DNA of 64,000 nt from Halomonas salinarum (GCF_012062845.1 NZ_WWNB01000003.1:124001-188000); one strand, 5' to 3'. Shown: positions 17,960 through 27,483, counted from the stretch's first letter. Notes: a model not told the origin generated them from the letters alone. Made by a program: numbers and translations.

Positions 17960-19360
17960 TCAAGCCGCTGAGGTGGCCTGATCGAGCTTGCCCCTGCCGC
18001 GAGGATACCGATCTTCATCGGTCAGCCATTCACCCTGCAAGTCCAACTCGAACTGCACAGGCTCATGTCGCGGGTCGAGCTCATTCAGATAGTGTTGGGT
18101 CTCCAACACCGGCATGGCCACAAAGGGCTCCTGTGAGACAGCTTCTCTGGCCCTGCCACGGCGAATCAGCAGCCGCAGGCTGATGAAAGCGGCAAGCGAC
18201 AGGGCGACGGCGCCGAGGAAGAACCAGAGGCCATCGGGGCCGACAAAGTGCATCACAATCGAGGCACCGAAGGGCCCCACGATCGAGCCAACACCGTAGG
18301 CCATCATCAGCTTGCCGTTGGCCGCCACGATCTCTTCAGGTTCCAACCAATCGTTGGTATGGGCCAGGCTAAGCGAGTACAACGTGTGCAACATGGCGGT
18401 ATGGAAACTCGCCACCACCAGCAGCATCAGGTAGTCGGCCCTCGCGGCCACCGAGATGAAGGCCCCGGAAACGGCCATGATCGCCGCCATGGCAAGAATC
18501 ACCTTGCGCCGATCGATACGGTCGGACAGCCGGCCCAGTCCCCACTGGGCAAAGAGCGCCACCAGGGTGGTAATGGCCATGAACTGGGCGGTCTGGGCAG
18601 TCGACAGGCCGATTTCCTGACCATAATAGGGCGTCATGGCGAAGAAGGCCTGCACCATCAAGCCTGCCGTGAAGGCGCCGACCAGGCCCACTGGCGCACG
18701 CTTGAACAATTCCCGAATCTTGATCTTCTGAGGCTTGAGCTCCTGGGCCGCCTTTGGACCATGAATACGATGGATCGATAGTGGCACCAGCGACATGGCG
18801 AACAACATGCCCGCGACCGAGAACAACACCATGGTGGCGGGATCCGCCGTATTGAGGAGCCACTGCCCGCCGGCAAGCGAGAGCGTCGAGCACACCAGGT
18901 ACCAGCCCAACACCTTGCCACGGTTATCATTGCTGGACTCGCCGGACACCCAGGATTCCATGACCATCAACAGGCCCGCCGTCGCCCCGCCGCCGAACAC
19001 GCGCCATGCAAGCCATGCCCAGGGATTGACCCAAAGGCCATGCAGCATGGCAGTGACCGCCAAGGTGGCCGCACAGGCCGCGAAGACGCGGATATGCCCC
19101 ACCGCGCGAATGCGTTTCTCGAGCCAGTAGCTGCCGATCACGAAGCCGAACGAAAAGCTCGACATCAGAAGACCCGCCATCTGCGAGGGAAAGCCCTCAA
19201 GCGACATGCGTACGCCAAGCAGGGTCATGATCAAGCCATGGCCCAGCAGAAAGCTGATCTCACAGACGAACAGGATCGGCAGTGTTGCCGGCAAACTACG
19301 CACCAAACACTCTCCCCAGTAACGACAAAAGGTCCTCATGCGCCTCATGACGATGACCAT
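17960..19360 (-). CDS. MFS transporter (YcaD-like)
   Basis: 466 residues with twelve predicted membrane helices; the loop after helix two (SYWLEKRIRAVGHIRVFA) is a degenerate MFS motif A and a second copy appears in the middle (WGLGRLSDRIDRRKV). The N-terminal half with LLMVMESWVSGESSNDNRGKVLGWY resembles the YcaD group of uncharacterised MFS proteins. The C-terminal ~60 residues are hydrophilic and acidic. Alternative starts exist at 19348 and 19339. Substrate unknown. Confidence 0.85.
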   Translation of the reverse strand: MVIVMRRMRTFCRYWGECLVRSLPATLPILFVCEISFLLGHGLIMTLLGVRMSLEGFPSQMAGLLMSSFSFGFVIGSYWLEKRIRAVGHIRVFAACAATLAVTAMLHGLWVNPWAWLAWRVFGGGATAGLLMVMESWVSGESSNDNRGKVLGWYLVCSTLSLAGGQWLLNTADPATMVLFSVAGMLFAMSLVPLSIHRIHGPKAAQELKPQKIKIRELFKRAPVGLVGAFTAGLMVQAFFAMTPYYGQEIGLSTAQTAQFMAITTLVALFAQWGLGRLSDRIDRRKVILAMAAIMAVSGAFISVAARADYLMLLVVASFHTAMLHTLYSLSLAHTNDWLEPEEIVAANGKLMMAYGVGSIVGPFGASIVMHFVGPDGLWFFLGAVALSLAAFISLRLLIRRGRAREAVSQEPFVAMPVLETQHYLNELDPRHEPVQFELDLQGEWLTDEDRYPRGRGKLDQATSAA

Positions 19361-19495
19361 GAAACGTCACGCCTAAGCGCCGATCTGATGGGTCGACGGG
19401 CCCCTGCACGGAAGCATGAATAGCCCGCATCAGGGAGGCTGGAAGGACGGAGCGCATTCTACTGACTTAGCGAGGACTTTCCAGTCCGGGGGAAC

Positions 19496-19518
19496 TTATG
19501 CACAGATTCTGTGGATAA
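19496..19518. promoter_or_regulatory. Two convergent DnaA boxes
   Basis: TTATGCACA (19496-19504) and TGTGGATAA (19510-19518, perfect TTATCCACA on the minus strand) face each other with five bases between. This arrangement is typical of origins and DnaA titration or regulatory sites; only two boxes are visible and no AT-rich unwinding element, so it is not called an origin. Confidence 0.6.
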
Positions 19519-19630
19519 CACTGTGAAAAATCACGGGAGAGCCGTGATCGGCACCTGACACTGGGCAGTCATTCTCATCATGGTTAGTTTTTCACCACCG
19601 CGTTCAATAACCCGATAGCGAGCGAGACAC

Positions 19631-19665
19631 GAAAAAGCCCAGGGCCGCTACTCGGCACCTGGGCT
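19631..19665 (-). terminator. Intrinsic terminator of the scoA-scoB unit
   Basis: On the minus strand AGCCCAGG pairs with CCTGGGCT over 14 bases and is followed by TTTTTC. It starts 50 bases after the scoB stop. Confidence 0.82.
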
Positions 19666-19714
19666 CAGGCGGATCACATGTCCGTCTCAGGGGGAACCTG
19701 AGATGGCTAGATCA

Positions 19715-20377
19715 TCAAGCCTCGAAGGTCATCTCCGGCACATGGTCGGGCACCACCAGCGTGCCGGCGGTCTTCTCGACGATTTCCTCGACGCTGACGC
19801 CGGGGGCACGCTCGACGAGATGGAAGGCGCCATCCTTGATCTCGAGATAGGCCAGATCGGTCAACACCCGGTTGATGCAGCCCGCCCCGGTCAGCGGCAG
19901 ATTGCACTGCTCGAGCAGCTTGGATTCACCATGCTTGGAGGCGTGCGTCATGGTGCAGATGATGTTCTCTGCGCCAGCCACCAGATCCATGGCACCGCCC
20001 ATGCCCTTGATCAGCTTGCCCGGAATCATCCAGGAGGCGATGTTGCCGTGCTGGTCGACCTCGAAGGCGCCCAGCACCGTCAGGTCGACATGGCCGCCGC
20101 GGATCATCGCGAAGGATTCCGCCGAGGAGAAGATCGCCGCGCCGTGACGAGCCGTGACGGTCTGCTTGCCGGCGTTGATCATGTCCGCATCCACCTCGTC
20201 CTCGGTGGGGAAGCGCCCCATGCCGAGCAGACCATTCTCGGACTGCAGCATCACGTCGATATCGTCCGGCACATAGTTGGCCACCAGGGTGGGAATGCCG
20301 ATGCCCAGGTTGACGTAGAAGCCGTCTTCGAGTTCGCGCGCCACGCGCATTGCCATTTGTTCGCGAGTCAGTGCCAT
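19715..20377 (-). CDS. scoB: 3-oxoacid CoA-transferase subunit B (SCOT beta)
   Basis: Small subunit of succinyl-CoA:3-ketoacid CoA-transferase, which moves CoA from succinyl-CoA to acetoacetate. 220 residues; the catalytic glutamate lies in QSENGLLGMG, the hallmark of the family, and GGAMDLVAGAENII is also conserved. It is read after scoA with a 205-base gap containing a stem-loop and has its own GAGG ribosome site. With the acetoacetyl-CoA synthetase gene across the LysR regulator it gives two routes for activating acetoacetate. Confidence 0.95.
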   Translation of the reverse strand: MALTREQMAMRVARELEDGFYVNLGIGIPTLVANYVPDDIDVMLQSENGLLGMGRFPTEDEVDADMINAGKQTVTARHGAAIFSSAESFAMIRGGHVDLTVLGAFEVDQHGNIASWMIPGKLIKGMGGAMDLVAGAENIICTMTHASKHGESKLLEQCNLPLTGAGCINRVLTDLAYLEIKDGAFHLVERAPGVSVEEIVEKTAGTLVVPDHVPEMTFEA

Positions 20378-20486
20378 CTTGTTGCCTCTTGTATCTTGTA
20401 AGGGATAAGCGCCAGTGGACCCCGCTCGAGGCCGATGCCGGCGACAGATCTACGAGGAGGCGCTGTGAACCCTTCCTTGGGCGCTA

Positions 20487-20508
20487 CCGACGCCATCCAT
20501 GGCGTCGG
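20487..20508 (-). other. Stem-loop between scoA and scoB
   Basis: CCGACGCCAT and ATGGCGTCGG pair perfectly around CC. It sits in the 205-base gap between the two transferase subunits and has no T-run. It could stabilise the upstream mRNA or tune the subunit ratio. Confidence 0.45.
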
Positions 20509-20582
20509 ACCTCCTCTATGATCTGTCCCGGTCGCCTCTCGCACCTTCCAGCGGCGCACGTCCTGGAGAGGGAGAAAAACGC

Positions 20583-21284
20583 TCAGCCCTGGTGGACGGT
20601 GCGCTTCTCGATGCGCTTTTCGAAGCTGCCCTGGATGAGGCGGTCGACATAGATGCCCGGGGTATGGATCTGGTCGGGCGCGAGCTCTCCCGGCTCGACG
20701 ATCTCCTCGACCTCGACCACAGTAATCTTGCCAGCGGTGGCGGCCAGCGGATTGAAGTTCTGGGCCGTGTCGCGATAGACCACATTGCCGTAGCGGTCGG
20801 CCTTCCAACCCTTGACGATGGCGAAATCCCCCACCACCGACTCCTCGAGAATATAGTGACGGCCGTTGAACTCGCGCACCTCCTTGCCCTCGCCGATCGG
20901 CGTGCCGTAGCCGGTGGCGGTATAGAAGGCAGGAATGCCGGCGCCGCCGGCGCGCATCTTCTCGGCCAGGGTACCCTGGGGCGTCAGCACGACCTTGATC
21001 TCGTCTTCCAGCATCTGCTGCTCGAAGAGGGCGTTCTCGCCCACGTAGGAGGCATGGATCTCGCGGATCTGCTTGTCCTCCAGCAGCAGACCGAGGCCGA
21101 AGCCATCGACGCCGCAGTTGTTCGAATAGACGGTCAAGTCCTTGACGCCGCGGTGCTTGATCTCAGCGATCAGGTTCTCGGGAATGCCGCAGAGGCCGAA
21201 CCCGCCGGCGATCACGGTCATGCCGCTCTCGAGCCCGGCCATTGCCTCTTCGTAGGAGTAAACACGCTTGTCGAATCCGGCCAT
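20583..21284 (-). CDS. scoA: 3-oxoacid CoA-transferase subunit A (SCOT alpha)
   Basis: 233 residues, matching Bacillus ScoA more closely than E. coli Ato[54 protein letters not shown] and the C-terminal EKRIEKRTV. It supplies the CoA-binding part of the heterodimer. The start at 21284 has GAGG eight bases upstream; the frame extends to 21326 without a site. Divergent from the LysR gene starting at 21427, which is likely its regulator. Confidence 0.95.
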   Translation of the reverse strand: MAGFDKRVYSYEEAMAGLESGMTVIAGGFGLCGIPENLIAEIKHRGVKDLTVYSNNCGVDGFGLGLLLEDKQIREIHASYVGENALFEQQMLEDEIKVVLTPQGTLAEKMRAGGAGIPAFYTATGYGTPIGEGKEVREFNGRHYILEESVVGDFAIVKGWKADRYGNVVYRDTAQNFNPLAATAGKITVVEVEEIVEPGELAPDQIHTPGIYVDRLIQGSFEKRIEKRTVHQG

Positions 21285-21426
21285 ATCGCTGCCTCGATGG
21301 TTGAAGAGTGATGGTTGTCGAGTCATCGCCAGTGTCGTGGCAAGACGATCTATTTGTTAAGTTTGTTTTATTTATTGATTGTTTTGTTTTTACAATGAGT
21401 TTAACTGCCAGCCTTCGGGTGACCCC

Positions 21427-22329
21427 ATGACCGTCAAGCAGCTACGCGCCTTTCTTGCCGTGGCCCAGACCCTGAGCTTCACCCGGGCCTGCGATCGCCT
21501 GCACCTCTCCCAGCCGGCCTTGAGCCTCACCATCAAGGGCCTGGAAGACAGCCTCGGCGGCCCACTCCTGATTCGCAGCACCCGTCGGGTCAGCCTGACA
21601 CCGGAAGGCGAAGTCCTGGTCCCGCTGGCCAAGCGCCTGCTCGCCGACTGGGACAACACCGAGGAACGCCTGCGCCAGCATTTCACGCTGGAACTAGGCC
21701 GCGTCGCGATCGCCGCCATGCCGTCCTTCGCCGGTAACCTGCTGCCCGATGCGCTGATGGCCTTCCGCGCGCGCTTCCCGCGCATCAATGTCACCGTCCA
21801 TGACGTCATCAACGAGGAGGTCATCGAGATGGTGCGCCGTGAGCGCGTCGAGCTGGGGATCGCCTTCGCCCCCGAGGCCACCGATGGTCTGGCCTTCACC
21901 CCCCTGTTCAGGGACCACTTCGTGGCCGTGGTCCCCGCCGCCTCAGCGCTTGCCAACGAGACCTCCCTGGCCTGGTCGGCGTTGCTCGAGGAAGACCTGA
22001 TTGCCCTGCAGCGTCCCTCGATGGTGCGCCGCCTGCTCGAGCAGGAGCTGGCCGCTCAGGGCGTCGGCCTGTCAGTGGCCTTCGAGAGTCACCAGCTTGC
22101 GACGGTCGGCCGCATGGTCGCCAGCGGGCTCGGGGTGAGCGCCGTGCCCTCGCTATGCACCCCCCAGATGCAGGCCCTGGGCGCCCGCTGTCTGCCCCTG
22201 CATGGCCCGGTAATCGCCCACGAGGTCGGCTTGCTGTCGCCCAAGGATCGCAAGCTGTCGGTGGCCGCCCAGGCGCTGGCCGAGGTGCTGAAGGGAACCG
22301 TCTCGACGCCGGTGCTATGCTCGGAGTGA
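21427..22329 (+). CDS. LysR-family regulator of the ketone-body locus
   Basis: 300 residues; N-terminal winged helix (MTVKQLRAFLAVAQTLSFTRAC, QPALSLTIKGLEDSLGG) and a LysR substrate-binding domain. It lies divergently from scoA with 142 bases between and directly upstream of the acetoacetyl-CoA synthetase gene, so control of both is likely by position. The start at 21427 fits the LysR N-terminus and has a GGTG ribosome site; a longer frame to 21379 reads through AT-rich promoter-like DNA. The effector is probably a ketone-body metabolite, which is inference. Confidence 0.9.
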   Translation: MTVKQLRAFLAVAQTLSFTRACDRLHLSQPALSLTIKGLEDSLGGPLLIRSTRRVSLTPEGEVLVPLAKRLLADWDNTEERLRQHFTLELGRVAIAAMPSFAGNLLPDALMAFRARFPRINVTVHDVINEEVIEMVRRERVELGIAFAPEATDGLAFTPLFRDHFVAVVPAASALANETSLAWSALLEEDLIALQRPSMVRRLLEQELAAQGVGLSVAFESHQLATVGRMVASGLGVSAVPSLCTPQMQALGARCLPLHGPVIAHEVGLLSPKDRKLSVAAQALAEVLKGTVSTPVLCSE

Positions 22330-22353
22330 TATTTCCAGTCGAGGAAGATAGCC

Positions 22354-24303
22354 ATGTCGACACGCCTCTGGCAGCCCAGCCCGGATACCATCGCAGCCAC
22401 CCGGATGGCCACCCTGATGCGCCGCATCGAGGCCGAGCACGGCGTGACCCTCGATGACTACGCCACCCTTCACGCCTTCAGCATCGAGCGTCTAGACGCC
22501 TTCTGGTCCCTGCTGTGGGACGAATTTGGCATCATCGCCGAGGCGCGGGGCGATCGCGTGCTGGCATCGCCATCGGCCATGCCGGGGGCTCGCTGGTTTC
22601 CCGACGCCCGTCTCAACTTCGCGGAGAACCTGCTCTGGCGCCGAGACGAACACACGGCGCTGATCTGCTGCGACGAGCGCGGGCGACGCCAGCTCGTCAG
22701 CTATGCCGATCTGTATCGTGATGTTGCTCGCCTGGCACAGGCACTCAAGGTGCGAGGGGTAGCGCCTGGCGACCGGGTCGCCGGGATCGTGCCCAATGGC
22801 CGACACGCGGTCATCGCCATGCTGGCCAGCGCCAGCCTCGGGGCGATCTGGTCGTCCTGCTCGCCGGATTTCGGCGTTCACGGCCTTCTCGACCGCTTCG
22901 GACAGATCGAACCCAAGGTACTGATCGCCGCCGACGGCTATACCTGGACGGGCAAGCCCATCGATATTCGCGACCGCGTGGCAGAGGTCGTGGACGCGAT
23001 CGCCTCGCTCGAGACGGTGGTGGTATTCCCCTTCCTCGATGATGACCCGGACCTGGCAGGCATCGAGGGCGCCATCGCCTGGTCACGGTTTCTCGATAAC
23101 GATGCCGATACGGTGGTCTTTACGCCACTGCCCTTCGCCCATCCGCTTTATATCCTCTACTCCTCGGGCACTACGGGGACACCCAAGTGCATCGTGCACA
23201 GCGCTGGCGGGACCCTGCTGCAACATCTCAAGGAGCATCGCCTGCACACGGACCTGAGCAGTGACGACGTCCTTTTCTACTACACGACCTGCGGCTGGAT
23301 GATGTGGAACTGGCTCGTCTCGGGCCTTGCCACCGGCCTCAGCCTGGTACTGTACGACGGGTCTCCGTTCGCCCCGGATCCCAAGTCACTCTGGTCACTG
23401 GCTGAGCGAGAAGGCATCAGCGTATTCGGCACCAGTGCCAAGTACCTGTCGGCCTGCGAGAAACAGGGACTCAGGCCAGCACAGCGGTTCGATCTCGGCA
23501 AGCTGCGGGCCCTGCTTTCCACCGGCTCGGCGCTGCTCCCCCAGTCGTTCGATTACGTCTATGACGCGATCAAGCAAGAGCTGATGCTGGCCTCGATCTC
23601 CGGCGGCACGGACATCGTCTCCTGCTTCGCCCTGGGCTGCCCGATCCGCCCGGTGTACCGCGGCCAGCTACAGTGCCGAGGCCTCGGCATGGCGGTCGCG
23701 GTCGTCGACGATGACGCTCAGCCGGTATACGGCGAGAAGGGCGAGCTGGTCTGCACCCGCCCCTTCCCCTCGATGCCCATCGGGTTCTGGAATGATCCGG
23801 GAGACGCACGTTACCGGGAGGCCTATTTCTCCACCTTCCCCGGTATCTGGTCGCAAGGCGACTATGCCGAGATCACCGCCGAGGACGGCCTGATCATCCA
23901 TGGTCGCTCGGATGCCGTCCTCAATCCGGGTGGAGTGCGCATTGGCACCGCTGAGATCTATCGACAGGTCGAGAAAGTCGAGGAGGTCCTGGAGTCGCTG
24001 TGCATCGGTCAGGACTGGCAGGATGACGTCCGCGTCATCCTCTTCGTCCGGCTGCGCGACGGCCTGACGCTCGATGACGCCCTGAGCGAGCGCATCCGCC
24101 AGACCATTCGCGCCAATACTACCCCGCGCCACGTGCCCGCCAAGATCCTCCAGGTGGCCGATATCCCGCGCACCCTGTCAGGCAAGATCGTCGAGCTGGC
24201 GGTCCGCAACGTGGTGCACGGGCGTCCGGTCAAGAACCGGGACGCTCTGGCCAATCCCGACGCCCTTCGCCACTTCGAAGACCTACCCGACCTACAATCC
24301 TAA
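22354..24303 (+). CDS. aacS: Acetoacetyl-CoA synthetase (acetoacetate-CoA ligase)
   Basis: ATP-dependent activation of acetoacetate to acetoacetyl-CoA. 649 residues of the ANL adenylate-forming superfamily: the P-loop motif YSSGTTGTPKCIVHS near 270, GCPIRPVYRGQLQCRGLGMAV, and LNPGGVRIGTAEIYRQVE; the C-terminal lysine region is RTLSGKIVELAVRN. The N-terminus (WFPDARLNFAENLL) and overall length match acetoacetyl-CoA rather than acetyl-CoA synthetases. GAGGAAG lies upstream of the ATG. It follows the LysR gene by 24 bases. Confidence 0.95.
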   Translation: MSTRLWQPSPDTIAATRMATLMRRIEAEHGVTLDDYATLHAFSIERLDAFWSLLWDEFGIIAEARGDRVLASPSAMPGARWFPDARLNFAENLLWRRDEHTALICCDERGRRQLVSYADLYRDVARLAQALKVRGVAPGDRVAGIVPNGRHAVIAMLASASLGAIWSSCSPDFGVHGLLDRFGQIEPKVLIAADGYTWTGKPIDIRDRVAEVVDAIASLETVVVFPFLDDDPDLAGIEGAIAWSRFLDNDADTVVFTPLPFAHPLYILYSSGTTGTPKCIVHSAGGTLLQHLKEHRLHTDLSSDDVLFYYTTCGWMMWNWLVSGLATGLSLVLYDGSPFAPDPKSLWSLAEREGISVFGTSAKYLSACEKQGLRPAQRFDLGKLRALLSTGSALLPQSFDYVYDAIKQELMLASISGGTDIVSCFALGCPIRPVYRGQLQCRGLGMAVAVVDDDAQPVYGEKGELVCTRPFPSMPIGFWNDPGDARYREAYFSTFPGIWSQGDYAEITAEDGLIIHGRSDAVLNPGGVRIGTAEIYRQVEKVEEVLESLCIGQDWQDDVRVILFVRLRDGLTLDDALSERIRQTIRANTTPRHVPAKILQVADIPRTLSGKIVELAVRNVVHGRPVKNRDALANPDALRHFEDLPDLQS

Positions 24304-24431
24304 GCGGCAGGCCACTCAACCCTCGCCGGGTTCGCCCTTCAATGCGGCGGTGGCGTTGATGCCGCCGCTGGGCAGCCTCGGGGACATGAAGTAGCATTAG
24401 AGGCTTGAGCCAAGTGGTTGAAGGAGAACGT

Positions 24432-25304
24432 ATGTCGATCATCAAGGGACTCGTCAGTCTGCTGCTGCTGGTGATCAATACGTTGATCTGGTCAATCCCG
24501 CTGCTCACGCTGATTTTTCTCAAGATCATCACGCCCGGGCGCCCGCTACGCCGACAGGTACTCAAGGGGCTGAACGCCATTGCCGAGCAGTGGATCGGCT
24601 TCAATCTCTGGTGGATACGTCACTGGTTAAAGCCGGATCTGCAGATCGACCGTCCGGACGGGCTCAGTCCAGGTCGCTGGTGGCTGGTGCTTGCCAATCA
24701 CCAAAGCTGGACCGACATTTTCATGCTGCAGATGGCGCTGCATCGGCGCATTCCGATCCCGCGTTTTTTCATCAAACGCGAACTGATCTGGATTCCCATC
24801 ATCGGGCTTGCCTGGTGGGCATTGGAGTTCCCCTTCATGGGACGTTACTCCCGCGAAGCCATGGAGAAGAACCCGGATCTGGCGCGACGTGATCGCGAGG
24901 CCACCAAGCGCATGTGCGAACGCGCCCAGGACATGCCGACCGCGATCTACAACTTCGTCGAAGGTACGCGTTTGACGCCAGCCAAGCATGCGGCTCAGCA
25001 GAGCCCCTACCGTCACCTGCTGAGACCCAAGGCCGGCGGCACGGCCCAGGTGATAGGCTTGCTGGGGCATCAACTGAGCGGCATTCTCGATGTCACTATC
25101 GTCTATTCGCGCCCCCAGCCGACGTTCTGGCGCTTTCTCTGCGGTCGCGAGGGGGCCATTCGGGTTAACGTGCGGCGACTCGAGGTACCGGCCTGGATGC
25201 CGGGCGGCGATTATCACCGGGACCCGGATTACAAGGAACGCTTCCAGACATGGATCAACGAACTGTGGCAACACAAGGATCGGACCCTCGACGCCAGCGA
25301 CTGA
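24432..25304 (+). CDS. PlsC-type acyltransferase (YihG-like)
   Basis: 290-residue inner-membrane acyltransferase with an N-terminal membrane helix (about 5-35). Block I NHQSWTDIF carries the catalytic HX4D; NFVEGTRLTPAK is block III; FIKRELIWIPIIGLAWW is the acceptor region. The sequence is closest to the YihG/YihG-like branch of 1-acylglycerol-3-phosphate acyltransferase homologues. AGGAG lies five bases before the start at 24432. Its last 55 bases overlap the start of the next gene. Confidence 0.88.
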   Translation: MSIIKGLVSLLLLVINTLIWSIPLLTLIFLKIITPGRPLRRQVLKGLNAIAEQWIGFNLWWIRHWLKPDLQIDRPDGLSPGRWWLVLANHQSWTDIFMLQMALHRRIPIPRFFIKRELIWIPIIGLAWWALEFPFMGRYSREAMEKNPDLARRDREATKRMCERAQDMPTAIYNFVEGTRLTPAKHAAQQSPYRHLLRPKAGGTAQVIGLLGHQLSGILDVTIVYSRPQPTFWRFLCGREGAIRVNVRRLEVPAWMPGGDYHRDPDYKERFQTWINELWQHKDRTLDASD

Positions 25305-26176
25305 ACCTTGCCGTTCTGTTCCTGACCGCTCTGCTATTGGTCGGCTGTGCGGGTCATGGCGGCTGGAATCAATCCGTCACGCCCGGCAACTGGATCAGTG
25401 TGAAGCGAGGCGACACACTGGGCGAATTGGCCAGTCAGGCAGGTGTGCCCCTGGAACGCCTACAGCGCTTCAACCCCGGCGTGAAAGCTCGCTCTCTGGC
25501 CATTGGCCAACGCCTGCTGATTCCCACTCACCAGGAACGCGCCCCCTACGGAGGCCCCTATCGTTACCAGGTGCGCCCCGGCGATACCTATGCGGGCATC
25601 GCCCGCCACTTTGGTACCCGCACCCGTCGCCTGAGCGCCGGCAATCCCGGTATCTCGGCATCGTCGCTACGTGTCGGCCAACTGATCCAGGTGCCGATGA
25701 ATGATGCCAACGTGTCCCGAAGCGCCTCGTCTGGTGCATCATCTTCATCCCGGTCATCGGCCTCAAGCACACAAAAACGTTCCGCGCCCAGCGGCCCCTT
25801 GCCGTCTTCGGCTGGCAGCTGGCCCTGGCCTATCGACAACCACCAGGTGACCCGGTCGTTTGGCAAGGACGCCCGCGGCACCCTTCAGCCCATGATCCTG
25901 TCAAGCGCCAGCTCTGATGAAGCCCGTGCGGTAGCTGACGGTGAAGTGCGTTTCGCCGGCAGCATGCGCCAGCTTGGCCGCGTCGTTATCGTGCATCATG
26001 CCAATAATCTGCAGAGTGTCTATGCCCTCTGTCGGTCACTGTCGGTCAGTGCGGGGGAAAGCGTCAGCCGTGGTCACACCGTTTGCCGCACAAGCAGTGG
26101 CGATAGCGGCAATGAATTGCTCTTTGATATGCGCCGCGCCGGTAAGCCGATCGATCCCCGCCGGGTACTTCGCTAG
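25250..26176 (+). CDS. LysM-M23 family lipoprotein with degenerate peptidase site (NlpD/EnvC-like)
   Basis: 308 residues. A basic N-terminus, hydrophobic stretch and lipobox LVGC (cysteine about residue 33) mark a lipoprotein. Two LysM peptidoglycan-binding domains follow (about 45-90 and 103-150), a serine-rich linker (155-190), then an M23/LytM fold. The zinc ligands are missing: the usual HxGxD stretch reads GTLQPMILSS, the usual YAHL is YALCRSL and the usual HFE/HxH reads NELLFDMR. It therefore looks like a regulator of amidases, as EnvC and NlpD are in E. coli, rather than a peptidase. It overlaps the acyltransferase gene by 55 bases in another frame. Confidence 0.85.
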   Translation: MDQRTVATQGSDPRRQRLNLAVLFLTALLLVGCAGHGGWNQSVTPGNWISVKRGDTLGELASQAGVPLERLQRFNPGVKARSLAIGQRLLIPTHQERAPYGGPYRYQVRPGDTYAGIARHFGTRTRRLSAGNPGISASSLRVGQLIQVPMNDANVSRSASSGASSSSRSSASSTQKRSAPSGPLPSSAGSWPWPIDNHQVTRSFGKDARGTLQPMILSSASSDEARAVADGEVRFAGSMRQLGRVVIVHHANNLQSVYALCRSLSVSAGESVSRGHTVCRTSSGDSGNELLFDMRRAGKPIDPRRVLR

Positions 26177-26328
26177 CAAAAGCTTCGAGGCGCGCCCGCC
26201 ATGCGCCTTGACCGCCTTCGACGGCCGACGCCACTCGGTGTCATCTAGACGTCATGGATTGGTCCCTGTCCTGTCATGCTCCGCCGTGATCCTGATATCA
26301 CGCCTCATGAACGGGACACACGAGCCTT

Positions 26329-27483
26329 ATGCGCATCTGCTTCGTCAGCGATACCTGGTCGCCGGACATTAACGGGGTGGCCCACACCCTAGGGCACCTG
26401 AGTCGCGAACTTACTGCACGCCATATCACCTTACAGCTGGTGCGCCCGCGGCCCGATAACGGCAGCCGGGCAGAAGGGATCGATGACGAACTGCAGGTAA
26501 GTGGGTTCCACCTTCCCGGCTACCAGGCCATCAAGATCGGCCTCCCCGCCGGGCGCGCCTTGGCACGTCTCTGGCAGGCTCGCCGACCGGATGCGGTCTA
26601 TATCGCCACCGAAGGCCCGCTGGGCTGGTCGGCGCTGCGACAGGCCAGACGGCTGGGGCTGCCCGTCGCCAGCGGCTTTCATACCAATTTCGATCACTAT
26701 GCCAGCGACTATGGCGTTGGCTGGCTGGAAGGCTCGGTCACCGCGGTACTCCGCCACTTCCATAACCGTACCGGCGCGACGCTGGTGCCTACCGCGGCAC
26801 AAGTCAGGGCGCTGAGCGCCAAAGGCTTTGCCAACGTTCAGGTGATGAGCCGCGGCATTGATGCCCGACACTTTTCACCGGACAAACGCGACGCGACACT
26901 TCGCGAGAGCTGGGGCGCCGTTGAGCATCAGCCGGTGGCCTTGCATGTAGGGCGCATGGCCAGCGAGAAGAACCTGGACCTGCTGGTCGAAAGCGTGGAG
27001 GCCATGCAGCAGGTTCAGCCAGACCTGGTCACCGTGCTGGTGGGTGATGGACCATTGCGGGACAACCTGCAGAGGCGACTGCCCAATGCCATCTTTACCG
27101 GCTTCATCAACCGTGAATCCCTTGCCCGGCATTACGCCAGTGCCGATATCTTCGTGTTTCCCTCCTGCTCGGAGACCTATGGCAACGTCGTCGCTGAAGC
27201 CATGGCCAGCAGTCTCGGGGTCGTGGCATTCGACCATGCTGCCGCCAGCGAACTGATTACATCGGGTGAGCAGGGGCTGACGGTCCCGGTGGGCGACGAG
27301 GCGGCCTTCATCGAGCAGGCCGTCTCCCTGTGTCAGCACCCGGCGAGCTACGCACAGCTAGGACGTCTGGCCCGGCAGCGTGTCGCCGCCACGGGCTGGG
27401 ATCGCATCACCGACGATTTCATGCGCATTCTGCTTTCACTCAAGGAGACATCCGATGACGCCGCGAACGCCCTCCGTCTTTGA
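26329..27483 (+). CDS. GT4 family glycosyltransferase (mannosyltransferase-like)
   Basis: 384-residue GT-B fold enzyme. The N-terminus MRICFVSDTWSPDINGVAHTL and GFHTNFDHYASDYG match GDP-mannose-dependent alpha-mannosyltransferases acting on lipid acceptors; the C-terminal donor site carries VGRMASEKNLDLLVE and the EX7E-like SCSETYGNVVAEAMAS. It likely transfers a sugar to a membrane lipid. It overlaps the downstream phosphatase gene by 29 bases, so the two are translationally linked. Confidence 0.88.
   Translation: MRICFVSDTWSPDINGVAHTLGHLSRELTARHITLQLVRPRPDNGSRAEGIDDELQVSGFHLPGYQAIKIGLPAGRALARLWQARRPDAVYIATEGPLGWSALRQARRLGLPVASGFHTNFDHYASDYGVGWLEGSVTAVLRHFHNRTGATLVPTAAQVRALSAKGFANVQVMSRGIDARHFSPDKRDATLRESWGAVEHQPVALHVGRMASEKNLDLLVESVEAMQQVQPDLVTVLVGDGPLRDNLQRRLPNAIFTGFINRESLARHYASADIFVFPSCSETYGNVVAEAMASSLGVVAFDHAAASELITSGEQGLTVPVGDEAAFIEQAVSLCQHPASYAQLGRLARQRVAATGWDRITDDFMRILLSLKETSDDAANALRL

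Larger units (their letters stand above)
19361..19714. other. Intergenic region with DnaA-box pair
   Basis: 354 bases between the MFS gene start and the scoB stop. It holds a convergent pair of DnaA boxes at 19496-19518 and the scoB terminator at 19631-19665. No reading frame of interest is visible. The GC content drops around the DnaA boxes. Confidence 0.6.

Noticed and set aside
24342..24369. GC-rich hairpin after acetoacetyl-CoA synthetase as terminator
   Set aside because: GCGGCGG/CCGCCGC stem exists but no T-run follows; not strong enough to list.
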